A stretch of 64,000 nt of DNA from Asticcacaulis currens (GCF_028550395.1 NZ_JAQQKW010000001.1:186001-250000); one strand, 5' to 3'; numbered from the stretch's first letter, positions 36,651-48,727 are shown. Notes: a model not told the origin generated them from the letters alone. Made by a program: numbers and translations.

Positions 36651-39600
36651 TCCAGCAGGTACTTCTCGACGGCACGTATGCGGGGGCCCATTTGTGAATC
36701 GTAGCTAAACAATTCACCTAAGCGCCTGCGTCCTGCGTTTGCCAATTGTGCAAGCTCCTCACGCGCTGACAAATAATACCGGATCTTTTCGGCAATGGCT
36801 TCTGCATCGCGAGTGATCAGTTCGAACTCTCTTCCTTCCTGAAAAATCTTTGCGCCGGTGGCGTCACGATTGAAGTTCATGTAGTCTGACAAGAACATTG
36901 CGACCCCATAAGCACCGGCCTCGACACAGGTCGTCGTCGGAAATCCGTCAAATTGTCCGGAACCATGCTTGTGAGATGCGGAAATGTTAGGTGAAAGAAT
37001 AACATGCATTTTACGATAAAAGTCCGGGAAGAAGTCCGGCTTTTGGATTCCATAGAACGTAATATTGTCCAGCCCATCGAGGGGGATCACAGAGGAATCG
37101 TACCCGCCTACTACGTGAAAACGCACATGACGGTTGCCTTTTAGATGTTTGGCAACCGCTACCAGCACATCATATCCCTTTTCCCATCCGTTATGAGAAT
37201 ATCTTTGGGCAACGAAGCAAATGTTCAGTTCGCTTCCAAGCCATTGGCTATTATCGAGGCGAGGCAGACCTCCCAGTAGGCTGGGTACTACACCTCCAAA
37301 GACATGAACGATCCGGTTAGTATCAATCCATTGCTTTTCGAGAAGATAGTCATACGTGGCTATTTGGGTTGTAACCACATATTGGCAACGACTATCAGTT
37401 AACACCCGCTTAAGCTTCAGATCCGATTCGCGATTGTTCAGGGCAAACCCACCGCCTGGGTAGAGGGTAAAGCCAAAACGATTAACGTCAAAAATTGAAC
37501 GATCTGCGATCAACGCCGCATTATTTATAAAGACGGCATAAGCGGATCGAGCACGAACGGGCCTAGAGCTGTCAAAATCGACAATCTGCGCTTCACCTAT
37601 TCCATTTTTACGGCTTATTTCCTGCCTGAGGTCGAAGAAATTGTCTGCACCTCCATATGGACGGACATCCCAATTTGATGAGCTTACAACGGCGGTATCA
37701 AAGTGTTTTACATAGCTGATGAACTCGCCAAATCGGAAACTCGAAATCGGGTCCGGAAAGCTAGAGTCAAAAAACAACAGGTCTGTAGGTGCTTCGACCG
37801 AAGATTCGGGCTTCGGTGACAGTGAGACTTTGGTAGTGAGATGTGCCTCAAGGGTTTGCAGTTCCTTCTTTATATGCTCCGCCTTGGAATCAAATCTTTG
37901 GGCGACTTTCAGAGCATCGCAAGCTTTAACTATTCTACCAATACGCTTGAATGCAGAAGCCTTTTGAAACCAGATATCCGCACTTTCTCCGTAAATATTC
38001 ATGTATAGATCAAAGGCATTCAAAGCTCTTAAATACAAACATTCATGTATGAATATATAGGCAACGTTCAAAAGCGCTGCACGCAATCCAATCAAATCTT
38101 TCCTGCTTTCAAGCCTTTTTTGAACAAATGCCGTGTCCGTTTTGTAATACGCGGCAATAAGCAGCAACATCTGGATAAAGGGATTTTCAACTTTTCTGTC
38201 TACAGACGCTTCGAGACGCTCAATGAGATTCTCGTCGCTAAGGTTGATTGGAAGCCGCCCTTCATGAATTCCCTGAGTCACATAGTGAACTAAGCCGATA
38301 TTTCCCGAATCCGCTACATCAGCGTTCACATTGGCATAGTAGGCCGTGTCGAATGCAGCTGACGGATTCAGTCCCTCCTCATGTCCCACGCCTGCGTAGT
38401 CGAGTAGCTCTCGACCTTCCGCAACTGTACGGCGGCTATTTACTCGGTAATGATCAGGGTCGAAGAGAGGATGGGGCCAGAGACCTGTCTCAAGCTTGCC
38501 TGACAGATAGAGAGCTTTAATGTCACCTTTTGGTAAAGGTAAATTTTTGGCCTCGTACTGGCGCGAGATGAAATCTACATCAATTAACTGTTCGGCAGCC
38601 TTCCAACGGGACGAGAATGCCTTCTCCTTGTCATCCGCGATATAATACTGCTCGTTTTCCAACAACTCCTCTACACCAACTTGCGTGAGGGCTGTTTTAA
38701 TCTCATCTAAAGGCACCGAAAAATCGAGGTGGAAGGGATGCACTGTCTGTCCCGGATCGCGTTTCCCTTGTATGAAATACATCTCGGCGCCGCCACTTTG
38801 TATGTAGCTAGCATAGCCATAGTAATTGAATCCGGAGTAATCGTGGATCAATCCAATAACTGGGGTACCCGGTTCGCAAAATAGGGCGTTGGACAACGCA
38901 GAACTACAGACACCCACCACGACGGAAGCCGACTTAAACGCCTCTATCTGCTCTACAAAACTATGTTTTTCGGGGTGAAAAACCTCAAAGCCCTGAAGCG
39001 AAAGATAAGATACTATCTCTTGCTCGTTGGTGAGACACCGCGAGGCGAAGCTATTGCGCGAAACAAATAAGCGACGCTTTTTCGAGGGAAACTCCCCATA
39101 TTTCTTTTCTGCTGCGGCAATGAGTTTCGCCCTAAGCTCCGAAAACACGTCCCCGGGCCAAACCGTATCGTATTCGTTGTTCCCAGGCTTTATATCAAAC
39201 GGAAAATATGTAGGCTGTGCACTCACATACAGCGAGGCGAATTTGTAGCTTATGTCCGGTTCAATCTCAACTATCGGACGCTCGTGAATATTTAATAGGT
39301 CGATCGATTCTCTGATCGTTGCCGGAAGTCCCTTGTCAACATACAGTGGAAGATGCTTTGGACATTCAGCTTCTTCAAAAGAAATCATCCGATATAAAAA
39401 TTCGACAAACCAATGACCATAGTTATGAGTATGAACGCCAAAAAGAGCTAGCCCTGTAGGCAAATTTACCTCCGGGATTGGCAATTTTGCCAAAATATCT
39501 TCGCCATGGACCCCGACCAAGACGTTATGATCGCCCAAGATAATTGGTATATCCTTTAAATTTCTAGGCAAATCATAAATGGCATAATCATCAGTAATAA

Positions 39601-41212
39601 TAATATTGCACTTTGAAAATCCTATACAATTATTTATTTTAGCGACATATATTTCCGGGGCGTCAAGCGATCCTCGATCAGCCGTAAGCTCAAATTTTTT
39701 CTTGAAAAATTTAATGGGAAATTCTGCGATTTTTCTTGCAGACTTTAAAGGGATGTAAGACAGATTAACGCCCGCCAGTTCTGCAGCGGATCTGATCTTC
39801 AATTGCTTGAGCGCGCTTTTATCAATAAATGCACTTTGAGTGGCGATCTCCATTCCGCGATGCAAATCGCCGTCATCAACTGCTTTTTTTATTACGAAAT
39901 TTTCCAAATCAGCCACGTAATGTACTAAGCCGCCTTGGTCGACGTATCCGCAGCGGAGGCCAATTTTATACAAATCTAAAGCAATCTCTGCGCGATTGGT
40001 TGTTGAGTAGATGTATGCAAGCTCAACAATATTTCTGGCTAAATCATTGCGCGTTTCAATATTTAGTGTTTTCAGCACTGGCAAAATTGCCGTTTTACAT
40101 AAAGAAACAATACGCTTCTCGATGCCCGGCTCTAACTCTCGCTTCGCCTTTACAATCTGAAGCAAAACATACTCGACGTCGCCAGGCGTGCCCGACCCAT
40201 CGAAAATGTCCAAAGTGGCCAGCAGTTCATTCGACTCTGGCCTTCCCGATTTAAAAGCATCGGTCGCAACCTTGATAAGCTCAGCTCTCAGCTTCCGGAG
40301 CGCACTCCCTTGCACATCAAGATCTTTGCTCGCGGCTATACTAAGCCTCAGAACCGAAAGCGCCTTCGAGTCCGACGCACCATTCAGCAGTTGACAGACC
40401 GCCTCCACCCAGTGGTAACTGAAATCTTTTGTTCCAATTGAATTGAAGCAGTAGGACCTTAGCAAACAGGCCATCTGAACAAAATAATCTTTTGACGAGA
40501 TTGCGCCTTTATATATTACTGATGTGGCCTCTGCGTCGCATAAGTATAATTTTCTAGACTCTTGGAACTTACTTAAAATTGAAATAGTTTTTAGAAACCG
40601 AGTCCTTTCCTCACTGTCTTGGAATATTGAAGATATTATGAATTCACATTGATTAATTTTATTTTGAGAATGGAGACGGCAGCAAATATCAATTATAACG
40701 TCCTTTACGGGTAAAAATATAGACGCAAGAGAGCCGCCACTGTTCAAATATAAATCCAACCAACCAATGGCCAGATCTATGTCCATTTCAAGGAGTATGC
40801 TTAGTTTTACATATGCCCCACGCACGGTCATTTCATGGCCAGAAAGAACTTCTAAAGCCTCCTCAACGCGCCCATTCAACCAAAGCCATTCACCAAAAAA
40901 TGAAGAAACTATTGGAGACGGATTCGGGCTTCTCAGAAGATCGTATAGCAACTCAACACGAGAAAAGCTGGATATTTCGCATGGAGACCGGCCCTCAAAT
41001 GCGCCATACTCTGAGTAATGTTCGTTGGCGTCAACACCGGCCAACTTAAGGTCCTGATAAGTTTCAATATACCATTTTTCATCAAGAAAAATATATCTAT
41101 CCGGACTATCTTTTTTTTCCTGAATTTCAATAAATTCGTTTTTTTCAGATTCGTCTTTGGACTGAGACTTGAACCCTGGTATCATTTTCTTTATCTTGTT
41201 TGAAGCATTCAT
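36647..41212 (-). CDS. Giant multidomain glycosyltransferase (GT61-like plus GT4-like)
   Basis: A 1521-aa protein, about four times a usual glycosyltransferase. In order: a motif near 40-78 ('KWYIETYQDLKLAGVDANEH', shared with other bacterial glycan proteins); an alpha-helical repeat region to about 500; a GT61/DUF563-like domain around 530-830 ('FGVHTHNYGHWFVEFLYRM', 'KRRLFVSRNSFASR', 'VGVCSSALSNALFCEPGTPV'); two more copies of the 40-78 type motif near 914-990; TPR-like helices near 1030-1110; and a GT4-like C-terminal domain (about 1255-1455, with 'VGGYDS' and 'GFPTTTCVEAGAYGV'). No signal peptide or membrane helix. It could add two sugars, or one domain could be regulatory. Codon use is notably AT-rich. 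Confidence 0.8.
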   Translation of the reverse strand: MNASNKIKKMIPGFKSQSKDESEKNEFIEIQEKKDSPDRYIFLDEKWYIETYQDLKLAGVDANEHYSEYGAFEGRSPCEISSFSRVELLYDLLRSPNPSPIVSSFFGEWLWLNGRVEEALEVLSGHEMTVRGAYVKLSILLEMDIDLAIGWLDLYLNSGGSLASIFLPVKDVIIDICCRLHSQNKINQCEFIISSIFQDSEERTRFLKTISILSKFQESRKLYLCDAEATSVIYKGAISSKDYFVQMACLLRSYCFNSIGTKDFSYHWVEAVCQLLNGASDSKALSVLRLSIAASKDLDVQGSALRKLRAELIKVATDAFKSGRPESNELLATLDIFDGSGTPGDVEYVLLQIVKAKRELEPGIEKRIVSLCKTAILPVLKTLNIETRNDLARNIVELAYIYSTTNRAEIALDLYKIGLRCGYVDQGGLVHYVADLENFVIKKAVDDGDLHRGMEIATQSAFIDKSALKQLKIRSAAELAGVNLSYIPLKSARKIAEFPIKFFKKKFELTADRGSLDAPEIYVAKINNCIGFSKCNIIITDDYAIYDLPRNLKDIPIILGDHNVLVGVHGEDILAKLPIPEVNLPTGLALFGVHTHNYGHWFVEFLYRMISFEEAECPKHLPLYVDKGLPATIRESIDLLNIHERPIVEIEPDISYKFASLYVSAQPTYFPFDIKPGNNEYDTVWPGDVFSELRAKLIAAAEKKYGEFPSKKRRLFVSRNSFASRCLTNEQEIVSYLSLQGFEVFHPEKHSFVEQIEAFKSASVVVGVCSSALSNALFCEPGTPVIGLIHDYSGFNYYGYASYIQSGGAEMYFIQGKRDPGQTVHPFHLDFSVPLDEIKTALTQVGVEELLENEQYYIADDKEKAFSSRWKAAEQLIDVDFISRQYEAKNLPLPKGDIKALYLSGKLETGLWPHPLFDPDHYRVNSRRTVAEGRELLDYAGVGHEEGLNPSAAFDTAYYANVNADVADSGNIGLVHYVTQGIHEGRLPINLSDENLIERLEASVDRKVENPFIQMLLLIAAYYKTDTAFVQKRLESRKDLIGLRAALLNVAYIFIHECLYLRALNAFDLYMNIYGESADIWFQKASAFKRIGRIVKACDALKVAQRFDSKAEHIKKELQTLEAHLTTKVSLSPKPESSVEAPTDLLFFDSSFPDPISSFRFGEFISYVKHFDTAVVSSSNWDVRPYGGADNFFDLRQEISRKNGIGEAQIVDFDSSRPVRARSAYAVFINNAALIADRSIFDVNRFGFTLYPGGGFALNNRESDLKLKRVLTDSRCQYVVTTQIATYDYLLEKQWIDTNRIVHVFGGVVPSLLGGLPRLDNSQWLGSELNICFVAQRYSHNGWEKGYDVLVAVAKHLKGNRHVRFHVVGGYDSSVIPLDGLDNITFYGIQKPDFFPDFYRKMHVILSPNISASHKHGSGQFDGFPTTTCVEAGAYGVAMFLSDYMNFNRDATGAKIFQEGREFELITRDAEAIAEKIRYYLSAREELAQLANAGRRRLGELFSYDSQMGPRIRAVEKYLLD

Positions 41213-41449
41213 AGGTTGGGTCCGATATTGGGGGGCAGCCGTCGCCGTTTTGTAAAGATTTTCGAGGCCAACGAATCCTCAGGAAAATTTGCCCATACAT
41301 TTACAATCGCCCGGCGCCTGTCAAGGATCGGAGAACAACCCGAGCTAATGATTTGAGGGCGTGTTATACGTTTTTTTTTGCATACCAATGCAATACTAAT
41401 GTGGCGATATTTATCAATCCCGACTCGCCCGTTACCGTAGGAGCTGATC
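41213..41449. promoter_or_regulatory. Divergent intergenic region with T-run and inverted repeat
   Basis: 237 bp between the divergently transcribed large glycosyltransferase and rfbC. A run of nine or ten T at 41371 is followed by the inverted repeat TTGCAT-ACCA-ATGCAA at 41378-41393, about 57 bp before the rfbC start. This is likely to hold promoters for both genes. No other feature is seen. Confidence 0.4.
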
Positions 41450-41992
41450 TTGCGCTATGAATCATTGGCCATTGAAGGCCCCCGACTTGTTTTTCCTAAA
41501 ACCTATCGAGATCACCGCGGATATTTTTTCGAAGCATTCAAACAGGGCTGGTTCCGGGAAAACATAGCTGACGTCTCATTCGTCCAAGATAACCAATCAT
41601 TGTCTCATCAAGTTGGAACAATCAGAGGGTTGCACTACCAGGCGCCCCCGTTTGGACAGGGGAAGCTCATCCGTTGTCTGCGTGGTTCGATATTCGATGT
41701 TGCTGTTGACATCCGCCCGGATTCATCGACTTTCGGGAAGTGGGTTTCAGCCAACCTCACAGCCGCTGGCGGTGAACAACTTTGGATTCCAGAGGGCTTC
41801 GCCCACGGTTTTTGCACGTTAGAACCAGATACGGAAGTATTTTACAAAGTTACGAACGTCTACAGCCAAACACATGACAAAGGGGTCGCATTTGACGATC
41901 CTGTTATATCGATCAATTGGCCCATTCCACTAAATTCCGCAGTTTTGTCCGATAAGGACAGGTTGCAGCCTCCCCTTAGCTCGCTGAGGTAG
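41450..41992 (+). CDS. rfbC: dTDP-4-dehydrorhamnose 3,5-epimerase
   Basis: RfbC epimerises dTDP-4-dehydro-6-deoxyglucose at C3 and C5, the step between RfbB and RfbD. The 180-aa cupin has 'DHRGYFFEAF', 'FVQDNQSLS', the catalytic histidine in 'IRGLHYQAPP' and 'IPEGFAHGFCTL'. Its start is TTG 41450, supported by AGGAG 6 nt upstream; no ATG fits the family. It is 24 kb from rfbA-D-B, at the right edge of the glycan island, which splits the rhamnose pathway into two blocks. Confidence 0.95.
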   Translation: MRYESLAIEGPRLVFPKTYRDHRGYFFEAFKQGWFRENIADVSFVQDNQSLSHQVGTIRGLHYQAPPFGQGKLIRCLRGSIFDVAVDIRPDSSTFGKWVSANLTAAGGEQLWIPEGFAHGFCTLEPDTEVFYKVTNVYSQTHDKGVAFDDPVISINWPIPLNSAVLSDKDRLQPPLSSLR

Positions 41993-42268
41993 TTCAATCT
42001 TGTCCATCCACCGTTTTATACGAGACTACGGTTTCGGAGCGGTAAGTTGGTGGAATAAACACGTCGGTCACTTCTTGATTCGCGGCGTCCTCTTGATGTG
42101 ACTGTTCTTTGAGAGGTTTGATGGCAATCCCGATCGATTCTGAACCTCAGTCCCATCGCGTATCGTCAATCAACAATGACCTCACAAAAAAGTAGGCTTG
42201 GACCTCCGAACGTGGAACCCGAAATCATCTCAGCAGGACCTCTTCACGAGAGGTACCAATTCCTGTTG

Positions 42269-43267
42269 CTAAGCGACTCCCGCTCGAAGTATCTCATGCA
42301 GATGAATAACACCCACCGGCCGTGTGTTCTCGACAGCAAAGATGCCTGTAATGCTGCGGGCGTTCATGTCGGCAAGAAGCTGTGAAGCCAGAGTGTCCGG
42401 CGTGGTCACACGCGGGGCCCGGGTCATGATTTCCGAGACGGCACGGTCTACAAAGCCTTCTGCGAAGGCGCGGCGCAGGTCGCCATCCGTTAGGATCCCG
42501 GTCAGCTGGCCTTCAGCATCCACTACGCCCGTCATGCCGTAGCGCTTGGAGGACATCTCAACGATGGCCCGCGATAGCGGCGTGGCTTCGCCGACAAGCG
42601 GCATCGCGTCTCCTACCTGCATCAAATCGCGTACCTTAAGGAGCCGCGATCCCAGCTTTCCACCAGGGTGGAACTGCCGGAAGTCCTGTGCGGTGAATTT
42701 TCTCAGCGACAGAAGGGCGACGGTGATGCAGTCGCCCATCGCAAGCTGCATGGTCGTAGAGGTGGTAGGGGCAAGTCCGTTAGGACAAGCCTCGGCCATT
42801 TTCGGCAGAACAATCGCTATATCGGCCGCCGAGCCTAAAGCGCTTTTGGGGCCTGACGTTATGGCAATCAATGGGACGGCAAAGCGCCTTGTGTAAGCAA
42901 TAATATCCGCAAGCTCCGGCGCCTCCCCTGACCAAGAAAGCGCAAGCACAACGTCATTTGTGCCGACCATCCCCAGATCGCCGTGACTGGCTTCGGCTGG
43001 ATGTACGAAGTGCGACAGAGCACCTGTAGAGGCCAATGAGGCAGCAATCTTGCGGCCAATATGGCCTGACTTGCCCATCCCGGTGACGATGATCCGGCCG
43101 CCCTTGGCCTGGGCGTCTAAAATGGCTGAAATGGCCGCTTCAAAGCGGACACCGAGCTCGCCATCAAGCGCGCCTCGCATGGCATTGAGGCCTGCCGCCT
43201 CTATTTCAACAGTCTGTTGGGCTGCCTGCAGGGCTGAGGTGGCATCAAGCGCGGTTTCTAAAGCCAT
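42269..43267 (-). CDS. kdsD: Arabinose-5-phosphate isomerase (KpsF/GutQ/KdsD type)
   Basis: This enzyme turns ribulose-5-phosphate into arabinose-5-phosphate, the first Kdo precursor. The 332-aa protein has a SIS sugar-isomerase domain ('IIVTGMGKSGHIGRKIAASL', 'HPAEASHGDLGM', 'LALSWSGEAPEL') and two C-terminal CBS domains (from about residue 205; 'LTGILTDGDLRRAF'). Length and order are standard. It is third in the run kdsA-kdsB-kdsD, 2 bp after kdsB, marking a return to core Kdo synthesis after the island. Confidence 0.92.
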   Translation of the reverse strand: MALETALDATSALQAAQQTVEIEAAGLNAMRGALDGELGVRFEAAISAILDAQAKGGRIIVTGMGKSGHIGRKIAASLASTGALSHFVHPAEASHGDLGMVGTNDVVLALSWSGEAPELADIIAYTRRFAVPLIAITSGPKSALGSAADIAIVLPKMAEACPNGLAPTTSTTMQLAMGDCITVALLSLRKFTAQDFRQFHPGGKLGSRLLKVRDLMQVGDAMPLVGEATPLSRAIVEMSSKRYGMTGVVDAEGQLTGILTDGDLRRAFAEGFVDRAVSEIMTRAPRVTTPDTLASQLLADMNARSITGIFAVENTRPVGVIHLHEILRAGVA

Positions 43268-43269
43268 GT

Positions 43270-44001
43270 TTAATTCCCCGCGAGCCGGCGGCGGGCCTCT
43301 TCCAGGTCGGCGAGCGTATCCACGCCTAAGGGCACTTCGTCCACTTCGACAGCATCTATGCGCATGCCATGCTCTAACGCGCGAAGCTGCTCAAGCTTTT
43401 CGCGCTGCTCAAGCGGCGAAGGCGACAACTGAACAAAACGCTCAAGCGCGGCCCGTTTCCATCCATAAAGTCCGATATGATGATAGAGCGGCCCCTCGCC
43501 CCACGGTGCCGTGGCGCGGGTGAAATAGAGCGCACGGAAACGGCGAGGCGAAACAGGCGTGCCGATCATTTTCACCACCGACGAGGCGGTTCGTTCCTCG
43601 TCTGAATGAATCAGGGCTACAGGCGTTGAGATATCAACCTCCACGTCCTTCAACGGCTCAACCACCGCCCGGATCGTGTCGGCTGCCACGGTTGGCAGAT
43701 CACCCTGCACGTTTAACAGGAGGTCGTAGCGCTTTTCCGGATCAATCCGGGAGATGGCCTCGTAGATTCTGTCCGAGCCCGATGGATGGTCAGGACTGGT
43801 CATGACTGCGTTTCCGCCGACAGCCTGAATGGCGTCCGCAATCTCAGGGGTGTCAGTGGCAACCCAGACGGTTGCCAGGTCGGCCTCAATTGCGCGGCGC
43901 CATACCGCCACAATCATGGGCTCGCCGTTCAGGTCGGCCAGAGGTTTATTCGGCAGTCGCGTCGAAGCCATACGCGCCGGGATAATAATGACCGGCTTCA
44001 T
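43270..44001 (-). CDS. kdsB: CMP-Kdo synthetase (3-deoxy-manno-octulosonate cytidylyltransferase)
   Basis: KdsB activates Kdo with CTP for lipid A core assembly. The 243-aa protein starts '[20 protein letters not shown]', has 'SGSDRIYEA' and 'LNVQGDLP' (the family usually has NVQGDEP; here a leucine replaces the Glu) and '[15 protein letters not shown]'. Gene order kdsA-kdsB-kdsD and a 3-bp gap support an operon. Confidence 0.93.
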   Translation of the reverse strand: MKPVIIIPARMASTRLPNKPLADLNGEPMIVAVWRRAIEADLATVWVATDTPEIADAIQAVGGNAVMTSPDHPSGSDRIYEAISRIDPEKRYDLLLNVQGDLPTVAADTIRAVVEPLKDVEVDISTPVALIHSDEERTASSVVKMIGTPVSPRRFRALYFTRATAPWGEGPLYHHIGLYGWKRAALERFVQLSPSPLEQREKLEQLRALEHGMRIDAVEVDEVPLGVDTLADLEEARRRLAGN

Positions 44002-44004
44002 ATC

Positions 44005-44865
<861 letters not shown>

Positions 44866-44979
44866 ATCTGCACTCCAGGGACACCTGCGGTCTAGTGCAT
44901 TCTGAGAAGCACTTCAACCCGCCGCTTTGAAGCAGACAAATGGGGCTAATCCGCGTCGTTTACAAGCGCCGCAAACGGC

Positions 44980-46902
44980 TCAGATCACGTAGTTAGGCTC
45001 GACGGGCAAGTAGCCGTTGTCGAACAGCCACTGGAAGATACGCTCGGCTTCCGCTTCCGGCGCCTCACCCTTTTCAGCCACAACGATCTCCGGCGCCTCT
45101 GGCGCTTCATACGGACTATCGATCCCTGTGAAGTTGGGGATCTCGCCCGCACGGGCCTTTTTATAGAGCCCCTTGACGTCGCGTGCTTCGGCAATAGCAA
45201 GAGGTGTGGCCACGTGGATTTCGACGAACTCGCCGGTCTCCAGGAGCTCCCGGGCCATCTGACGCTCTGCCCGGAAGGGCGAAATGAAGGAGACAAGGGT
45301 AATCAGACCCGCCTCTGTCATAAGCTTTGCCACTTCTGCCACCCGCCGGATATTTTCCACGCGGTCCGCATCCGAGAAGCCAAGGTCCTTATTCAGGCCA
45401 TGGCGGACATTGTCGCCGTCGAGCAGGGTTGTGTGATAGCCAAGGCTTAAGAGTTTTTTCTCAAGAAGGTTGGCGATGGTAGATTTTCCGGCACCTGAAA
45501 GCCCGGTAAACCATAAGACGGCCGGCTTCTGACGTTTGATCTCAGCTCTGGCAGCCTTCGACACCTCTAGTGCCTGCCAGTGCACATTGCTGGCACGGCG
45601 CAGAGAATGATCGATCAATCCCGCCCCAAGCGTAAGATTGCTGATGCGGTCAATCAGAATAAACGCGCCCGTGGCCTTATTCTCAGCGTAGGCATCAAAC
45701 GCAATCGGCGCCTGAGTGGCGATGTTTACCGTCGCCACCTCGTTGAGCTTTAGAGTTTTGGCAGCGAGCTTTTCAAATGAGTTCACATCCGTCTTATGGC
45801 GGATGTCTGTGACGGTCGCCGTAACCGTACGCGCACCGATCTTTAGGAGGTACGGCCTGCCTGGCAGAAGCTCGTCTTCGTTCATCCAGATGAGGCTGGC
45901 CTGAAACTGATCTCCGACTTCAGGCCGTGAGACAGGCGATGCGAGGACATCACCGCGCGAGATGTCTATCTCGTCTTCCAGCGTAACGGTAACCGCCTCG
46001 TCAGCGCCAGCCACCGGCAGTTCACCGTCATAGGTCACGATCGACCTGACCTTCGAGGTCTTGCCGGATGCCGCAACGACGATGTCATCGCCCGGCCGCA
46101 GAACCCCTGAAGCGATCGTGCCGGAGAAGCCACGGAAATTCAGATCAGGGCGATTGACCCACTGGACCGGCAGACGGAAGGGCTTTTCCCAAAGATTGCG
46201 CTCAATCTCTACCGTCTCCAGGTGCTCCACCAGAGTAGGGCCGTCATACCAGGCCATACTCGGCGAACGCTCCAGCACATTGTCGCCAAAACGCGCCGAC
46301 AAAGGAATGGCTTGCAGGCTCTCAAACCCGAAATCCGCCGCGAAGGCTTTATAGTCCTCATGAATGCGTTCAAAGACGCTTTGAGAATACGCCATCAGGT
46401 CGATTTTATTGACGGCCAGCACCACGTGCTTGATACCCAAAAGAGACACGATGAAGGAATGGCGCCGTGTCTGTGTCAGGATCCCTTTGCGGGCGTCTAT
46501 CAGGATTACGGCGAGGTCGGCATTCGATGCCCCTGTCGCCATATTTCGGGTGTACTGCTCATGCCCGGGCGTATCCGCGACGATGAACTTGCGCTTTTCG
46601 GTTGTGAAAAACCGATAGGCGACGTCAATTGTGATCCCCTGTTCGCGTTCTGCCTGAAGGCCATCGACGAGAAGGGCGAGATCGATCTCTTCGCCCACCG
46701 TGCCAAAGCGCTTTGAGTCCTTCTCCAGGCCCGCCAGCTGATCTTCAAAGATCAGCTTGGTGTCATAGAGAAGGCGGCCAATAAGGGTTGATTTTCCATC
46801 GTCGACGCTTCCGCACGTCAAGAACCGCAAAAGGCTCTTCTTCTCATGCGTGGCGAGGTATTCGGTAAAGACTGAGGTGTCGATCTTTCCCAGAGCGGTC
46901 AT
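44980..46902 (-). CDS. cysNC: Bifunctional sulfate adenylyltransferase large subunit / APS kinase
   Basis: A 640-aa fusion. The N-terminal half is CysN, an EF-Tu-like GTPase ('[16 protein letters not shown]', '[11 protein letters not shown]', 'NKIDLM') that works with CysD to make APS from sulfate and ATP. The C-terminal half is CysC ('[18 protein letters not shown]', '[15 protein letters not shown]'), which phosphorylates APS to PAPS. The fusion is usual in alphaproteobacteria. The stop of cysD overlaps its start by 1 bp. Confidence 0.96.
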   Translation of the reverse strand: MTALGKIDTSVFTEYLATHEKKSLLRFLTCGSVDDGKSTLIGRLLYDTKLIFEDQLAGLEKDSKRFGTVGEEIDLALLVDGLQAEREQGITIDVAYRFFTTEKRKFIVADTPGHEQYTRNMATGASNADLAVILIDARKGILTQTRRHSFIVSLLGIKHVVLAVNKIDLMAYSQSVFERIHEDYKAFAADFGFESLQAIPLSARFGDNVLERSPSMAWYDGPTLVEHLETVEIERNLWEKPFRLPVQWVNRPDLNFRGFSGTIASGVLRPGDDIVVAASGKTSKVRSIVTYDGELPVAGADEAVTVTLEDEIDISRGDVLASPVSRPEVGDQFQASLIWMNEDELLPGRPYLLKIGARTVTATVTDIRHKTDVNSFEKLAAKTLKLNEVATVNIATQAPIAFDAYAENKATGAFILIDRISNLTLGAGLIDHSLRRASNVHWQALEVSKAARAEIKRQKPAVLWFTGLSGAGKSTIANLLEKKLLSLGYHTTLLDGDNVRHGLNKDLGFSDADRVENIRRVAEVAKLMTEAGLITLVSFISPFRAERQMARELLETGEFVEIHVATPLAIAEARDVKGLYKKARAGEIPNFTGIDSPYEAPEAPEIVVAEKGEAPEAEAERIFQWLFDNGYLPVEPNYVI

Positions 46903-47816
46903 TAGAAATACCCTTCGCGCTTCTTCTTTTCCATCGACCCCGCTTCGTCGTGATCGATTAACCGCCCGGATCGCTCTGACGTGCGCGCGACCAGCATCTC
47001 TGCCACAATCTCTTCAAGTGTTGCCGCTTCCGACTCAATAGCGGCGGTCAGCGGGTAGCATCCAAGGGTGCGAAACCGGACATTGCGGATTTCTGGCACT
47101 TCGCCCTCTCCAAGCGGAAGGCGCTTATCGTCGACCATAATCCACTGCCCACCACGTTCGACGACGGGTCTCGGCGCCGAGAAGTAGAGCGGTACGATTG
47201 GTATGTCTTCAACAAGTATGTATTGCCAGATATCGAGCTCCGTCCAGTTCGAGAGCGGGAAGACACGGATCGATTCCCCGGGCTTAATGCGGGCGTTATA
47301 GAGGTTCCAAAGCTCGGGTCTCTGGTTCTTAGGATCCCAGCCATGGTTTTGGGTTCTGAAGGAGAAAATGCGCTCTTTAGCGCGGGACTTCTCCTCGTCT
47401 CTGCGAGCGCCACCGAAGGCAGCATCAAAACCATGGGCAGTTAAGGCCTGCTTGAGGGCATCGGTCTTCATAATGCCCGTATAGACAGAGCTTCCATAGT
47501 CAAATGGATTTACGTTATCGCGCACACCGTCCGCATTCGTATGCTTGATTAACTGCAATCCAAGACGGGCGGCCGTGTCGTCGCGAAACTTGATCATCTC
47601 GCGGAACTTCCACGTCGTGTCGATATGCATCAGCGGGAAGGGAGGCTTTGAAGGGTAAAACGCCTTCAAAGCCAGATGTAGCATTACTGATGAGTCTTTG
47701 CCGATCGAATAGAGCATGACCGGGTTTTTGAACTCGGCGGCGACCTCACGCATAATGTGGATCGCTTCAGCCTCGAGGCGCCTCAAGTGTGTCAAACGTT
47801 CAGGTGTAATCGACAT
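46902..47816 (-). CDS. cysD: Sulfate adenylyltransferase subunit 2
   Basis: CysD is the catalytic subunit that adenylates sulfate. The 304-aa protein carries the PP-loop '[15 protein letters not shown]', '[14 protein letters not shown]', '[20 protein letters not shown]' and '[17 protein letters not shown]'. Start at ATG 47816 (MSITPER) follows family length; the 26-residue extension upstream looks non-coding. Paired with cysNC. Confidence 0.96.
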   Translation of the reverse strand: MSITPERLTHLRRLEAEAIHIMREVAAEFKNPVMLYSIGKDSSVMLHLALKAFYPSKPPFPLMHIDTTWKFREMIKFRDDTAARLGLQLIKHTNADGVRDNVNPFDYGSSVYTGIMKTDALKQALTAHGFDAAFGGARRDEEKSRAKERIFSFRTQNHGWDPKNQRPELWNLYNARIKPGESIRVFPLSNWTELDIWQYILVEDIPIVPLYFSAPRPVVERGGQWIMVDDKRLPLGEGEVPEIRNVRFRTLGCYPLTAAIESEAATLEEIVAEMLVARTSERSGRLIDHDEAGSMEKKKREGYF

Positions 47817-47926
47817 GCTTCGCCACAGAGCCTCTTTGCGGTGATCCCGCTCTTTTCCTGTCCGGCTTTTACGAAGGTTGGAAGCGTCCCACAAACGTAA
47901 AAGCCTAGCGGCTCGATTCAGAGAAG

Positions 47927-48727
47927 CTAATCTTTCTTAAGGCCCAAATCACCGTAGGCGACGAAGTAAGGATTAGCAAAATCGATTGCGTCCTGACGGT
48001 CGCGCTTTCCATACTGCAGCGGCATTCCGTCGAGGGTCGTAACAAGCCCCCCTGCTGCTCTTAAGATCGCATCACCTGCAGCCGTATCCCACTCCATGGT
48101 GCGTCCCATACGGGGATAGATATCAGCAGCCCCTTCCGCCACGCGGCAGAACTTCAAGGACGAGCCAGCTGCAACGAAGTTTGCGACCTCATAGCGCGCA
48201 AGCCACGCATCCGTTTCTGCGCTGCCATGCGAACGGCTCCCGATAGCAACAATCTTTGTAGGCGCCCTACGCACTTTCAGGGCGACTTGAGGGCCGATTT
48301 TTCCGTTTTCAACACTGGCTTTGAAGGCACCGTGAGATGCGTCGCCCCAGAAGATCTCCCCAAGGGCCGGAGCGTAGACGACCCCCATCACAGGCACCCC
48401 GTTTTCAATCAGCGCAATGTTAACGGTGAACTCGCCATTTCTGGAGACAAATTCACGCGTGCCGTCGAGTGGATCGACCAGATAAAAGCGCTCGGCTGTT
48501 TGCGGCATGAGCCCGCCTGAGACGGCTTCCTCCGCCACCACAGGCGTCGAGGGACTGAGTTTTGCCAGTTCTTCCAGAATTATGCGCTCGGCCGCAGCAT
48601 CAGCCTCGGTGACCGGAGATGCATCTGACTTTGCCTCGACGGCGAAGTCAGATGCATAAATCTCCATGATCCTGGTCCCCGCCTTTAATGCCACCGTGTT
48701 GATCAATAGTGCGGGAACGTCACTCAC
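47927..48727 (-). CDS. cysQ: 3'(2'),5'-bisphosphate nucleotidase
   Basis: CysQ clears the PAP left after sulfate transfer and regulates PAPS pools. The 266-aa inositol-monophosphatase-fold protein has '[14 protein letters not shown]', the metal-binding 'VVAEE' and '[13 protein letters not shown]', and '[16 protein letters not shown]'. The start is GTG 48727 with GGAG about 7 nt upstream; the longer frame begins at a TTG and has no family support. It precedes cysD on the same strand, at 110 bp. Confidence 0.92.
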   Translation of the reverse strand: MSDVPALLINTVALKAGTRIMEIYASDFAVEAKSDASPVTEADAAAERIILEELAKLSPSTPVVAEEAVSGGLMPQTAERFYLVDPLDGTREFVSRNGEFTVNIALIENGVPVMGVVYAPALGEIFWGDASHGAFKASVENGKIGPQVALKVRRAPTKIVAIGSRSHGSAETDAWLARYEVANFVAAGSSLKFCRVAEGAADIYPRMGRTMEWDTAAGDAILRAAGGLVTTLDGMPLQYGKRDRQDAIDFANPYFVAYGDLGLKKD

